A DNA stretch of 64,000 bases from Comamonas sp. (GTDB lineage: Bacteria > Pseudomonadota > Gammaproteobacteria > Burkholderiales > Burkholderiaceae_C), in the NCBI GenBank assembly GCA_031277805.1, contig JAITLR010000009.1, forward strand, positions 773,338-837,337, written 5' to 3'. Of this stretch, positions 26,620 through 34,968 are shown one piece after another. Each line of letters opens with the position of its first letter. The first letter of the stretch is position 1. The position numbers were made by a program, and so were the translations under genes. A model generated the notes under the pieces. The model had not been told where the DNA came from and made no database searches. It saw only the letters and a list, made by a program, of their open reading frames with translations.

Positions 26620-27600
26620 TTACTCGACGCTCAGGCCGATGCTGCGCACCAACTGGGCCACGCGCACATCCTCGGTCTTGATCTGCTTGGCAAAGACCTG
26701 TTGGCCTTCACCCACGGGGGTAATGCCCTGCTGCTGCAGGCTCTTGCGCAACTCGGGGTCTTTCAGCGCCTTGTCTGTGTCCTGGGCAATGGCCTGCACC
26801 ACGGCAGCAGGCGTGCCCTTGGGCGCGAACAGGCCGAACCAGGCACCAGCCTCAAAGCCCTTGTAAGTCTCTGCCAGGGTCTGCACCTGGGGCAGCAACG
26901 CATGGCGCTGCAGACCCGACACGGCCAGCGCTGTCAGCTTGCCACTCTGAATCTGAGCAAGGGCGGGAGCCACGGCGATCAGCATCACATCAACCTGACC
27001 GGCCAGCACATCCTGCAGACCCTGAGGACCGCCGCGATAGGGGATATGGGTGGCAAAAAAGCCCGCACGCTGCTTGAACTGCTCCATGGCCAGATGCTGG
27101 GCACCGCCCGTGCCTGACGATGCGTAGTTGATCTTGCCGGGGTGGGCCTTGGCATAGCTGACAAAGTCCTGCAGATTCTTGAAGCCCTTGCGAGAATTGG
27201 CCACCAGCACGAAGTCGGACTGGCCCAGCTTGGTCACCGGCACCAGATCGTTCTTCACGTCATAAGGCAGGTTGCGCTGCACATTGGGCATGATCGTGAT
27301 GGCGCTGTCGCCGCCCACCAGCAGGGTGTAGCCATCGGGCTGCGCCTTGACCACGGCATCCACGGCCGAAACACCGCCTGCCGCGCCCTTGTTCTCCACC
27401 ACCACGGCCTGCTTCCAGTCCTTGCCGACCAGATTGCCCACCTGGCGTGCCAGCAGGTCGGGAACGCTGCCTGGGCCATTGGCCACAACCATCTTGACCG
27501 AGCGTGTCGGGAAGTCCTGCTGCGCCATGGCTGCGCCCTGCACGCATGTGGCGGCCAGCAAGGCCCAGGCGGTGCGAGAGAAGAAACGGGGCAGATTCAC
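26620..27600 (-). CDS. Bug/TctC-family substrate-binding protein (GTG start)
   Basis: A 326-residue periplasmic binding protein. The signal peptide is followed by QDFPTRSVKMVVANGPGSVPDLLARQVG. Then come GYTLLVGGDSAITI, YASSGTGGAQHLAMEQF, HIPYRGGPQGLQDVLAGQVD and FAPKGTPAAVVQ, all family marks. The start codon is GTG (27598-27600, minus strand) with AAGGAGT upstream, so it begins with Met from GTG. It is divergent from a TauE-type permease across an AT-rich gap. A joint transport role is possible but unproven. Confidence 0.93.
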   Translation of the reverse strand: MNLPRFFSRTAWALLAATCVQGAAMAQQDFPTRSVKMVVANGPGSVPDLLARQVGNLVGKDWKQAVVVENKGAAGGVSAVDAVVKAQPDGYTLLVGGDSAITIMPNVQRNLPYDVKNDLVPVTKLGQSDFVLVANSRKGFKNLQDFVSYAKAHPGKINYASSGTGGAQHLAMEQFKQRAGFFATHIPYRGGPQGLQDVLAGQVDVMLIAVAPALAQIQSGKLTALAVSGLQRHALLPQVQTLAETYKGFEAGAWFGLFAPKGTPAAVVQAIAQDTDKALKDPELRKSLQQQGITPVGEGQQVFAKQIKTEDVRVAQLVRSIGLSVE

Positions 27601-27772
27601 GACAGGACTCCTTAATTAAGGCAGTCATTGTCAAAACTATTTCTTATTCTTCAAACTATTGTTTTTCAATTTCTTTATTTCCAAAAATAATTAAACAAAA
27701 ATTCTTTCCCTCCTAAGATGCCTGCAAAACAAGGCGCAAAGCCATTCCTATAAAAATCGGGAGACAAGCATC
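27601..27772. promoter_or_regulatory. AT-rich divergent promoter region
   Basis: 172 bases between the divergent Bug and TauE-type genes, clearly more AT-rich than the surroundings (long A and T runs around 27640-27710). Both genes have good ribosome binding sites at the edges (AAGGAGT on the minus side, GGGAGA on the plus side). Individual promoter boxes could not be assigned with confidence. Confidence 0.45.
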
Positions 27773-28537
27773 ATGGAGAATCTGGGCCAGCTCGCCCTGT
27801 TGCTGGCGGCCGCCTTTACCGCTGGCGCACTCAATGCCGTTGCCGGTGGCGGCAGCTTTCTGACACTGCCAGCGCTGGTCTTTACCGGCGTCCCTCCCGT
27901 GGTTGCCAATGCCACGGGCACCGTGGCCCTGCTGCCAGGCTATATGGCGGGAGCCTGGGGCTTCAAGGACGATATGGCGCCGCCACCCGGTCTTTCCATG
28001 AACCAGGTCGTGGTGCTGTCCCTGATCGGCGGCTGCGCCGGCGCAGCGCTGCTGCTGTTCACGCCCGATGCCACTTTCCGCAAGGTCGTACCCTGGCTGC
28101 TGCTGGCCGCCACAACGATGTTTGCCTTTGGCCCGCAATTGCGCGCCTGGGCCGCCGGCAAGAATGCCGAACACACAGCACCATCGCTTGCCAGGGCAGC
28201 CGTCGGCATGCTGGCCGTGGCCATTTATGGCGGCTACTTCAACGGCGGCCTGGGCATCTTGCTGCTGGCCCTGTTCGGCCTGCTGGGCCAGACCCAGCTC
28301 AATGCCATGAACGGCATGAAGAATCTGGTCTCGGCCCTGCTGACGGTCATTGCCGTGGTCATCTATGCCGTGGGCGGCATTGTGGAATGGAAGCAGGCCC
28401 TGATCATGATGGTGGCCGCTACTCTAGGCGGCTACCTGGGCGCACGCGTGGCGCGCAAGATACCGGCGCATATCCTGCGCTGGGGCATTGTCGCGACTGG
28501 GCTGGTGATGGCGGGCCTGTTCTTCGCCAAGGGCTGA
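27773..28537 (+). CDS. TSUP-family permease (TauE/SafE-like)
   Basis: A 254-residue membrane protein with about eight spans. It carries the TSUP pattern: the AGALNAVAGGGSFLTLPAL motif in the first repeat and the YGGYFNGGLGILLLALFGLLG motif in the second. Members export or import sulfite, sulfoacetate and other organosulfur or small organic acids. The substrate is unknown. It is divergent from a Bug protein gene. A strong terminator follows directly after the stop codon. Confidence 0.92.
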   Translation: MENLGQLALLLAAAFTAGALNAVAGGGSFLTLPALVFTGVPPVVANATGTVALLPGYMAGAWGFKDDMAPPPGLSMNQVVVLSLIGGCAGAALLLFTPDATFRKVVPWLLLAATTMFAFGPQLRAWAAGKNAEHTAPSLARAAVGMLAVAIYGGYFNGGLGILLLALFGLLGQTQLNAMNGMKNLVSALLTVIAVVIYAVGGIVEWKQALIMMVAATLGGYLGARVARKIPAHILRWGIVATGLVMAGLFFAKG

Positions 28538-28553
28538 AGCCTGCGCACAAAAC

Positions 28554-28586
28554 AAAAAGCCTTCTCGATGATGAGAAGGCTTTTTT
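28554..28586 (+). terminator. Rho-independent terminator after the TauE-type gene
   Basis: Perfect 13-base stem AAAAAGCCTTCTC / GAGAAGGCTTTTT with a six-base loop and T-run. A copy of the dispersed GCGCTTG repeat family (CGCTTGATGGATAAGCG near 28600) follows it. Confidence 0.92.
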
Positions 28587-28641
28587 GTGAGCAACCCACG
28601 CTTGATGGATAAGCGATAGATGCCGATTTGACTGCTATTTC

Positions 28642-30051
28642 TTAAAGCAAGCGGGCTTTCACGGTCTTGCCCTTGACCTTGCCCGCATTGAGCTTGGCGC
28701 AGGCCGCCGAAGCAATCTTGCGATCCACGGCCACATAGGTGGAAAAGTCGTTGACACTGATCTTGCCGATCTGGTCGCGGCTGTAGCCGAAGTCGGCGCA
28801 CATGGCGCCCATCACATCGCCGGCGCGGATCTTTTCCTTGCGGCCACCGATGATCTGGATGGTCATCATGGGCGGCAGCAGCTCGCCACCGGCGGCGGGC
28901 GTAAGTTCGTCCACAGGGAAGAATTGCGAAGCACGGCCTTGCAGCTGCTCGATCTTGCCCACGCTGCCCATCTCGTCCATGCTGACCAGATTCAGCGCCA
29001 GCCCTTCGGCATCGCCACGGCCCGTGCGACCGATGCGGTGGATATGCACCTCTGGGTCGGGCGTCACATCCACATTGATGACGGCCGACAGGTCGGCAAT
29101 GTCCAGGCCGCGCGCCGCCACATCGGTGGCGACCAGCACGCTGCAGCTCTTGTTGGCAAACTGCACCAGCACTTCATCGCGCTCGCGCTGCTCCAGCTCG
29201 CCGAACAGGGCCAGAGCGCTGAAGCCCTGGGCCTGCAGCTCGCTCACCACATCTCGGCATTGCTGCTTGGTATTGCAAAAGGCAATGCTCGACTCGGGAC
29301 GGAAATGCGCCAGCAGCTTGGCCACCGTGCCCACTTTCTCGCGGGCACCGACTTCGTACCAGCGCTGCTCTATCTTGCCCGCGCTGTGCTGGGTCGCGAC
29401 CTTGACGGTCTGCGGATCGCACATGAAGCGATTGGCCAGCGACGCAATGCCATCGGGGTAGGTGGCCGAGAACAGCAGGGTCTGGCGATCCGCCGGGCAT
29501 TGGCGCACCACGGTTTCGATATCGCCGAGAAAGCCCATGTCCAGCATGCGATCGGCCTCGTCCAGCACCAGGGTCTTGAGATTGCTGATATCGAGCTTGC
29601 CGCGCTCCATCAGATCCATCACGCGGCCCGGTGTACCGACGACGATGTGCGCACCGTTTTCCAGTGAGGCAATCTGGTTGCGCGAAGGCACGCCGCCATA
29701 GACGGTGACGACCTTGATATTGTCCTGGGCCCGCGCCAGGCGGCGGATTTCGGTGGCAACCTGGTCTGCCAGCTCGCGTGTGGGGCACAGCACCATGGCC
29801 TGCACGGCAAACCAGCGCGGGTTCAGGCGGTCGACCATGGGCAGGCCGAAGGCAGCGGTCTTGCCACTGCCCGTGCTGGCCTGTGCGATCAAATCCTTGC
29901 CCTGCAGGGTCAGCGGCAGGCTGGCGGCCTGGATGGGCGTCATCTGCGCATAACCGAGCTGCTGGAGGTTGGCCAGCATTTCAGAGGACAGGGGCAGCGC
30001 CGAGAAAGCGGTGGAGTCAGTGGCCTTGGCGGCGCTGGTGGAGGTATTCAT
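28642..30051 (-). CDS. dbpA: DEAD-box RNA helicase DbpA
   Basis: ATP-dependent RNA helicase acting on 23S rRNA helix 92 during 50S assembly. 469 residues. Q motif region YAQMTPIQ, Walker A ASTGSGKT, DEAD in VLDEADRML, SAT in LFSATYP, and the motif VI HRIGRTGR are all present. The C-terminal ~75 residues (KEKIRAGDVMGAM..., DFSTYVAVDRKIA) are the DbpA RNA-binding domain that gives the name. The start at 30051 is chosen over 30060. The gene is on the minus strand, divergent from the M20 peptidase gene. Confidence 0.95.
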   Translation of the reverse strand: MNTSTSAAKATDSTAFSALPLSSEMLANLQQLGYAQMTPIQAASLPLTLQGKDLIAQASTGSGKTAAFGLPMVDRLNPRWFAVQAMVLCPTRELADQVATEIRRLARAQDNIKVVTVYGGVPSRNQIASLENGAHIVVGTPGRVMDLMERGKLDISNLKTLVLDEADRMLDMGFLGDIETVVRQCPADRQTLLFSATYPDGIASLANRFMCDPQTVKVATQHSAGKIEQRWYEVGAREKVGTVAKLLAHFRPESSIAFCNTKQQCRDVVSELQAQGFSALALFGELEQRERDEVLVQFANKSCSVLVATDVAARGLDIADLSAVINVDVTPDPEVHIHRIGRTGRGDAEGLALNLVSMDEMGSVGKIEQLQGRASQFFPVDELTPAAGGELLPPMMTIQIIGGRKEKIRAGDVMGAMCADFGYSRDQIGKISVNDFSTYVAVDRKIASAACAKLNAGKVKGKTVKARLL

Positions 30052-30208
30052 AGGTCGCAATTATCCGGGGACTGCGGACAGCGAGTTGCCTGAGTGACTA
30101 TTCACACGGGTTGTCCCTCTCAAGCCCTCTGCAGCCATGCGCCTAGGCTGGAAAGCACGGCCTTTGCCAGGCACAGGCCGCCACGTCACTCCCAACACCC
30201 ACGAAAAC

Positions 30209-31540
30209 ATGCACCCTCAACTTGCCCGCAGCTTCTGCGCCATTGCCGCCGCCATTTGCGCCTTCAGCGCCAGCCCCGCCTGGAGCGCAGATCTGGACCC
30301 TCAGCCCATCAAGCCCGAGCTGCAACGCCTGATCGGCCAGATGTACCCCAATATGCGCAGCATCTATGAAGACCTGCATGCCCACCCCGAGCTGGGTTTT
30401 CAGGAAACGCGCACCGCCGCCAAGCTGGCTGCCGAGATGCGCAAGCTGGGCTTTGAAGTCACCGAGGGCATTGGCAAGACCGGCCTGGTTGCCATTTACC
30501 GCAACGGCACAGGTCCCACAGTGATGGTGCGTACAGAGCTCGACGCCCTGCCCATGGAAGAGAAGACCGGCCTGCCCTACGCCAGCAAGGCCAAAGCCCA
30601 GTACAACGGCAAGGAAAGCTTTGTCGCCCATAGCTGCGGCCACGATATGCATATGACCAGTTGGCTGGGCACGGCTCAGGCGCTGCTGGGCATGAAAGAC
30701 AAGTGGAAAGGCATGTTGATGTTCGTGGCCCAGCCTTCCGAAGAGACCGTGACCGGCGCCAAGGCCATGCTGGCCGACGGCCTGTTCAAGAAATTCGGCA
30801 AACCCGACTATGCGTTTGCGCTGCATACCGGCTCCATGCCTTATGGAATGGTGGGCTATGTGGCCGGGCCTGCGACCTCCAATTCGGACTCGCTGGACAT
30901 CACGTTTCATGGCCGTGGCAGCCATGGCTCCATGCCGGACAAAGGCATTGACCCCGTGCTCATGGCCTCGCGCTTTGTGGTCGATGTACAGGGCGTGATC
31001 AGCCGCGAGAAAGATCCCATGGAGTTCGGTGTGGTCACCGTGGGCGCCTTCAACTCGGGCAGCGCGGGCAATATCATTCCCGACCAGGCGCGGCTGCTCG
31101 GAACAATCCGCAGCTACAAGAGCGAGGTGCGCACAAAAATGCACGAAGGCATTGAGCGCACGGCCAAGGCCGAAGCCGCCATGTCGGGCGCTCCTGCACC
31201 TGAGGTCAAGCTGGTCAAGGGCTCGGATGCCGTGGTCAATGACGCGGCACTGGTAGGCCGCACCGTCAAGCTGTTCAAGGCCGCACTCGGCGACCGCAAT
31301 GTGATCCCCATCTCACCCATCACGGCCAGCGAAGATTTCTCGGACTTCATCAATCAGGGTGTGCCATCCATGTTCTACACCCTGGGCGTGTACGACCCCA
31401 AGAAGGTGGCCGAGGCCAGTCAGCCCGGTGGCAAGCCCCTGCCCTTCAATCACTCGCCCTTCTTCGCTCCCGAACCAGAACCCACGTTCAAGACCGGCGT
31501 GGAAACCATGACGCTGGCCGTCATGAACGTGATGCAGTAA
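30209..31540 (+). CDS. Exported M20 amidohydrolase
   Basis: A 443-residue hydrolase with a signal peptide ending SASPAWSA, so probably periplasmic. Family motifs: DLHAHPELGFQETRTA, ELDALPMEEKTGLPYAS, the metal-binding SCGHDMHMT, and the catalytic Glu pair in QPSEETVTGA. The enzyme class (hippuricase-like M20D) removes acyl or aminoacyl groups. The substrate is unknown. The start at 30209 is preferred because upstream codons lack a signal peptide. It converges on another exported M20 gene, with the shared hairpin at 31547-31570 between them. Confidence 0.92.
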   Translation: MHPQLARSFCAIAAAICAFSASPAWSADLDPQPIKPELQRLIGQMYPNMRSIYEDLHAHPELGFQETRTAAKLAAEMRKLGFEVTEGIGKTGLVAIYRNGTGPTVMVRTELDALPMEEKTGLPYASKAKAQYNGKESFVAHSCGHDMHMTSWLGTAQALLGMKDKWKGMLMFVAQPSEETVTGAKAMLADGLFKKFGKPDYAFALHTGSMPYGMVGYVAGPATSNSDSLDITFHGRGSHGSMPDKGIDPVLMASRFVVDVQGVISREKDPMEFGVVTVGAFNSGSAGNIIPDQARLLGTIRSYKSEVRTKMHEGIERTAKAEAAMSGAPAPEVKLVKGSDAVVNDAALVGRTVKLFKAALGDRNVIPISPITASEDFSDFINQGVPSMFYTLGVYDPKKVAEASQPGGKPLPFNHSPFFAPEPEPTFKTGVETMTLAVMNVMQ

Positions 31541-31546
31541 TCGCAA

Positions 31547-31570
31547 GCCAGCCCCGTCAGCGGGGCTGGC
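31547..31570. terminator. Hairpin between convergent M20 genes
   Basis: Perfect ten-base stem GCCAGCCCCG / CGGGGCTGGC with loop TCAG. No T-run, yet its place between two convergent stops suggests a bidirectional terminator. Confidence 0.6.
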
Positions 31571-31571
31571 G

Positions 31572-33353
31572 TCACTGCATCTGCTGCAGATTGCCGATGC
31601 GCACCAGCATCTCGGTGAACATCTGCATGTCCGTGCGCAGATCCGGCAGTTCCTGGTACTCCAGCGCATTGTGGGCCGTGTATTTCTTGCCGGGCATGGC
31701 CGGACCGAAGTTGATGGCGTTGGGCATGAGCTTGGCCGTGGTGCTGCCGGCAGTTGGAACGGGCTTTGCATCCAGCCCCGTGGTGTCGCCAAAGATATTG
31801 AGCAAAGTGCTCAGCCATGCGCCCTTGGGGTCACGGGCCATCCAGTTGCCCTGGGTGTATTGCACCGTCATCGGGACCTTGGCCGCATCGCTCCAGCGGG
31901 CAATGCCCTGCTCCACCTCGGCGCGCAGCTGCTCCGGCGTCTTGCCCCGCGGCATGCGCGCATTGGCCGTCACCTCGAGCTTGCCGTCCGCCGACTTGAT
32001 GAGATTGGGCGACAGCGTGAGCGGCCCCATGAAATCATCGGCATAGGCAATACCCAGCTGCCGGCCCAGATAGTCCAGGCCAAACACGCCATTGATGTAG
32101 CGCACGGCCTGGCTGTACTGATTGGGCTGCACCATTGCTGCGCCCTGCTCCGGCATCAGGCTCTGCTGCAGGAACAGCGCCAGGCGCGGCACGGGATTCA
32201 CCCCTTCCTCGGGGCGCGAGCCATGGGCCGATGCGCCGCTGACCTTGACCGTGACCTGGCCCTCGGCGCGCTGCACATCGATGGCGAACTTCCCCTGCGC
32301 CTCGTGCTGGCGGACAAAGTCGTCCTTTTCCTTGGACAGCCGCTGCGCAATCTGATCCAGCGCAGCCGCATCGGTGGCGGAGACGGTGGCCGAGGCCGTC
32401 TGCGCAATGGAGTTGGCCGAGGCGGCGCCGGTCATGGCGGTGATGGCGGGCTTGGCGGCATCCACGGCGACATCCGCAAACAAGGCCTTGAGCGCGCCCG
32501 TGCCCTTTTCAGCGACCACGGCCGGGTACTTGCTGTCCAGCACGATGTTGTACTGCGGCAGCGAGGTCTTGCTCTGGTAGTACTTCATGGCATCGCCGCC
32601 GGTTTCCTCGGTGGTCTCTATCATCAGGCGAATGCTGCGCGACAGCGGCAGACCGCTGTCCTTGACCGCCTTCATCGCATACAGCACGGTGGCGATGGAG
32701 CCCTTGTCGTCAATCGTGCCGCGTCCATAAAGCTTATCGCCCACGCGGGTGACCTGGAACGGGTTGATCTGCTTGCCATCCAGCACCCACTCGGCTGCCA
32801 CCACCGGCACCACATCGGCATGGGTCAGGATGCCGAACTCGGTCGCCTCGCTGGCACGGCTCACCGCATTGGCAGGCAGCGTCACTTCAAAGATGCGGTT
32901 GTCCACATTGCGAAAGTGCAGCCCGAACTCGGCGGCCATGGATGCAACGAGCTTGCCGAAGTCCAGGATGGCCGGGCTCTCATGCGGGGGCACCTTGGGA
33001 TCGCGCACCGTCGGCAGCGCCACCATGCGCTGCAGGCTTTCCAGCACCGCCGTCTCCTGCGTCAGACGGTTGTACACGCCCAGCAACCGGGCGATATCCG
33101 CGAGTTCGCCGTCCGACAGCGTCTGGCCTCGCGTATAGCGCTGCACGGCTGCCGCCACGCCAGGCTCGGCCCTGGCAGCCCGCTGCGCAAAGGCCTTGAA
33201 GGATTCGGGCGGAGTCGCAGCAGACGATGCGATCAGGGCGTCCAGCGCGGGTTTTTTCAGGGTCTGCGCCTGGATGGGCAGACTGGCGCCTGCCAGACCC
33301 AGAATCAGGCCGGCTGCGATGAGGGACAAAGAGGGCTTGCAGGATGGCTTCAT
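31572..33353 (-). CDS. Exported M20-family dipeptidase
   Basis: A 593-residue peptidase with a signal peptide ending PIQAQ. Visible M20 marks: GILTHADVVPV (metal His), GRGTIDDKGSIATVLYAMKAV (bridging Asp), and the catalytic pair in IETTEETGGDAM. A later ASAHGSRPEEGVNPVPRL gives a dimerisation-domain His. The length is larger than typical PepV/carnosinase-type dipeptidases. The start at 33353 is preferred over 33395 for the signal sequence. It converges on the other exported M20 gene; together they may supply peptides or amino acids from the periplasm. Confidence 0.9.
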   Translation of the reverse strand: MKPSCKPSLSLIAAGLILGLAGASLPIQAQTLKKPALDALIASSAATPPESFKAFAQRAARAEPGVAAAVQRYTRGQTLSDGELADIARLLGVYNRLTQETAVLESLQRMVALPTVRDPKVPPHESPAILDFGKLVASMAAEFGLHFRNVDNRIFEVTLPANAVSRASEATEFGILTHADVVPVVAAEWVLDGKQINPFQVTRVGDKLYGRGTIDDKGSIATVLYAMKAVKDSGLPLSRSIRLMIETTEETGGDAMKYYQSKTSLPQYNIVLDSKYPAVVAEKGTGALKALFADVAVDAAKPAITAMTGAASANSIAQTASATVSATDAAALDQIAQRLSKEKDDFVRQHEAQGKFAIDVQRAEGQVTVKVSGASAHGSRPEEGVNPVPRLALFLQQSLMPEQGAAMVQPNQYSQAVRYINGVFGLDYLGRQLGIAYADDFMGPLTLSPNLIKSADGKLEVTANARMPRGKTPEQLRAEVEQGIARWSDAAKVPMTVQYTQGNWMARDPKGAWLSTLLNIFGDTTGLDAKPVPTAGSTTAKLMPNAINFGPAMPGKKYTAHNALEYQELPDLRTDMQMFTEMLVRIGNLQQMQ

Positions 33354-33407
33354 GGACAGCTCTTGTTGAAATCGTGGTGATGGACGGGGTCGCAAGACCG
33401 GTCTTGC

Positions 33408-33857
33408 CTAGGCCTGCGGCTCCATGCGCATGGGAATGGTGACGGGCCCGTCATTGACCAGATGCACCTGCATGTCGGCGGCAAACTCGCCGGTCTGCAC
33501 CTCAGAGTGGGCAAGCCTGGCCTGGTCCACAAAATAGTCATAGAGGCGCCGGCCTTCGTCGGGCGCGGCGGCAGCGGTAAAGCTGGGGCGGTTGCCTCCC
33601 CTGGTATCGGCCGCCAGCGTGAACTGGCTGACCACCAGCAGCCCCCCCCCGACGTCCTGCAGGCTTTTGTTCATCTTGCCGGCCTCGTCGCTGAAGATAC
33701 GCAGCTTGAGCATCTTGGCCAGCAGCTTGTCGGCCTCGGCCTCGGTATCGCCGCGCTCGGCACAGACCAGCGCCAGCAGACCCTGGCCGATCTGACCGGT
33801 AATGCGGCCGTCGACCTCCACGCGCGCCTGCTTGACGCGCTGAATCACACTCATCAT
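33408..33857 (-). CDS. dtd: D-aminoacyl-tRNA deacylase
   Basis: Removes D-amino acids and glycine mischarged on tRNA. 149 residues, normal length. The catalytic [17 protein letters not shown] motif and the NDGPVTIPM motif (the Gly-cisPro selectivity loop of Dtd) are visible. The start is either 33857 or 33854 (Met-Met). The ATG overlaps the stop codon of the cation diffusion facilitator upstream, so the two are translationally coupled. Confidence 0.96.
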   Translation of the reverse strand: MMSVIQRVKQARVEVDGRITGQIGQGLLALVCAERGDTEAEADKLLAKMLKLRIFSDEAGKMNKSLQDVGGGLLVVSQFTLAADTRGGNRPSFTAAAAPDEGRRLYDYFVDQARLAHSEVQTGEFAADMQVHLVNDGPVTIPMRMEPQA

Positions 33858-34840
33858 GTACTGAAACCTTCCTTGGCCGCGCCCTGTGCTTCGCCGCCCT
33901 GCTCCCCATCGGCCACTTCACTGGCCGTGTTCATGCCCATGGGCAGCAGCTCGATGCGAGCATAGAGGCCTGGAATGGCCTGCAGCAGCGCGGCTTCAAT
34001 CTCGGAGCGCAATTGTGCCGCCCGCTGCACGCTCCACTGGCCTGGAACATGCATGTGAAAGTCCACAAAGCTGCGCTCCCCCGCCTGGCGGCTGGAGATA
34101 TTGTCAAAGCTCACGCCTTCGCTGCGCTTGGCATAGCCGTCCAGCAAAGTGTCGATCCTGAGACGCTGCGGCGCATCCAGCGCCTGATCCATCAGGCCTT
34201 GCGAGGACTGCCAGACCAGTTGCACACCCTGCACGCAGATATGCACGGCCACGGCCAGAGCCACCACCGCATCCACCCACAACCAGCCCGTCAGGGCCAC
34301 AGCCAGCAGGCCGACCACCACGCCCACCGAAGTCCAGACATCGGTGAGCAGATGCCGTGCATCGCCCTCCAGCGCCATCGAGCGGTATTTGCGCGAGGAG
34401 CGCAGCATGACCCATGCCAGCAGCCCGTTGAAGACCGTGCTGAGCAGCGACAGCATCAGGCCCCAGCTCAGCTGCTCCAGGGGCTGCGGGTTCCACAGCC
34501 GCGACAGCGCTGCCCAGGCAATCGCCAGACTGGCGCCTATGACCAGCACGCCTTCGAAACCGGCCGAGAAGTACTCCGCCTTGTAATGTCCATAGGGGTG
34601 TTCGGTGTCCGCCGGTCGCTTGGCCACGGTCACCATGGTCAGTGCAAACATGGCACCGGCCAGATTCACGAAAGACTCCAGCGCATCGGACAGCAGGCCG
34701 ACCGAGCCGGTCAGCCACCAGGCCAGGGTCTTGAGCACGATGGTGAGCAGCGCCACCACCACGGAAAGGCGCAGCAAATTGTGCGGCTGCAACCAGGCCT
34801 GTGAATTCGTCTTCAAACCTTTGTTCATATCAAAAATCAT
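33854..34840 (-). CDS. Cation diffusion facilitator family transporter
   Basis: A 328-residue proton-coupled divalent metal exporter with about six spans. The metal-site motifs are SDALESFVN in the second span and the HLLTD motif in [11 protein letters not shown] of the fifth. The [10 protein letters not shown] loop is conserved, and the C-terminal ferredoxin-like domain carries a [10 protein letters not shown] motif. The metal (zinc, iron, manganese or cobalt) cannot be assigned with confidence. It overlaps dtd by four bases. Confidence 0.93.
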   Translation of the reverse strand: MIFDMNKGLKTNSQAWLQPHNLLRLSVVVALLTIVLKTLAWWLTGSVGLLSDALESFVNLAGAMFALTMVTVAKRPADTEHPYGHYKAEYFSAGFEGVLVIGASLAIAWAALSRLWNPQPLEQLSWGLMLSLLSTVFNGLLAWVMLRSSRKYRSMALEGDARHLLTDVWTSVGVVVGLLAVALTGWLWVDAVVALAVAVHICVQGVQLVWQSSQGLMDQALDAPQRLRIDTLLDGYAKRSEGVSFDNISSRQAGERSFVDFHMHVPGQWSVQRAAQLRSEIEAALLQAIPGLYARIELLPMGMNTASEVADGEQGGEAQGAAKEGFST

Positions 34841-34968
34841 GGATAGAGACTACTGACCGCTTGCGGAAATATTTCCATTGGCTCGATGTGCCTGGAAGTA
34901 TCGCGAGATATACGCCACACTCTGTTTGTACCCAAACCGTATAAAAATACTCCCAAAGAGGGAGCCTC

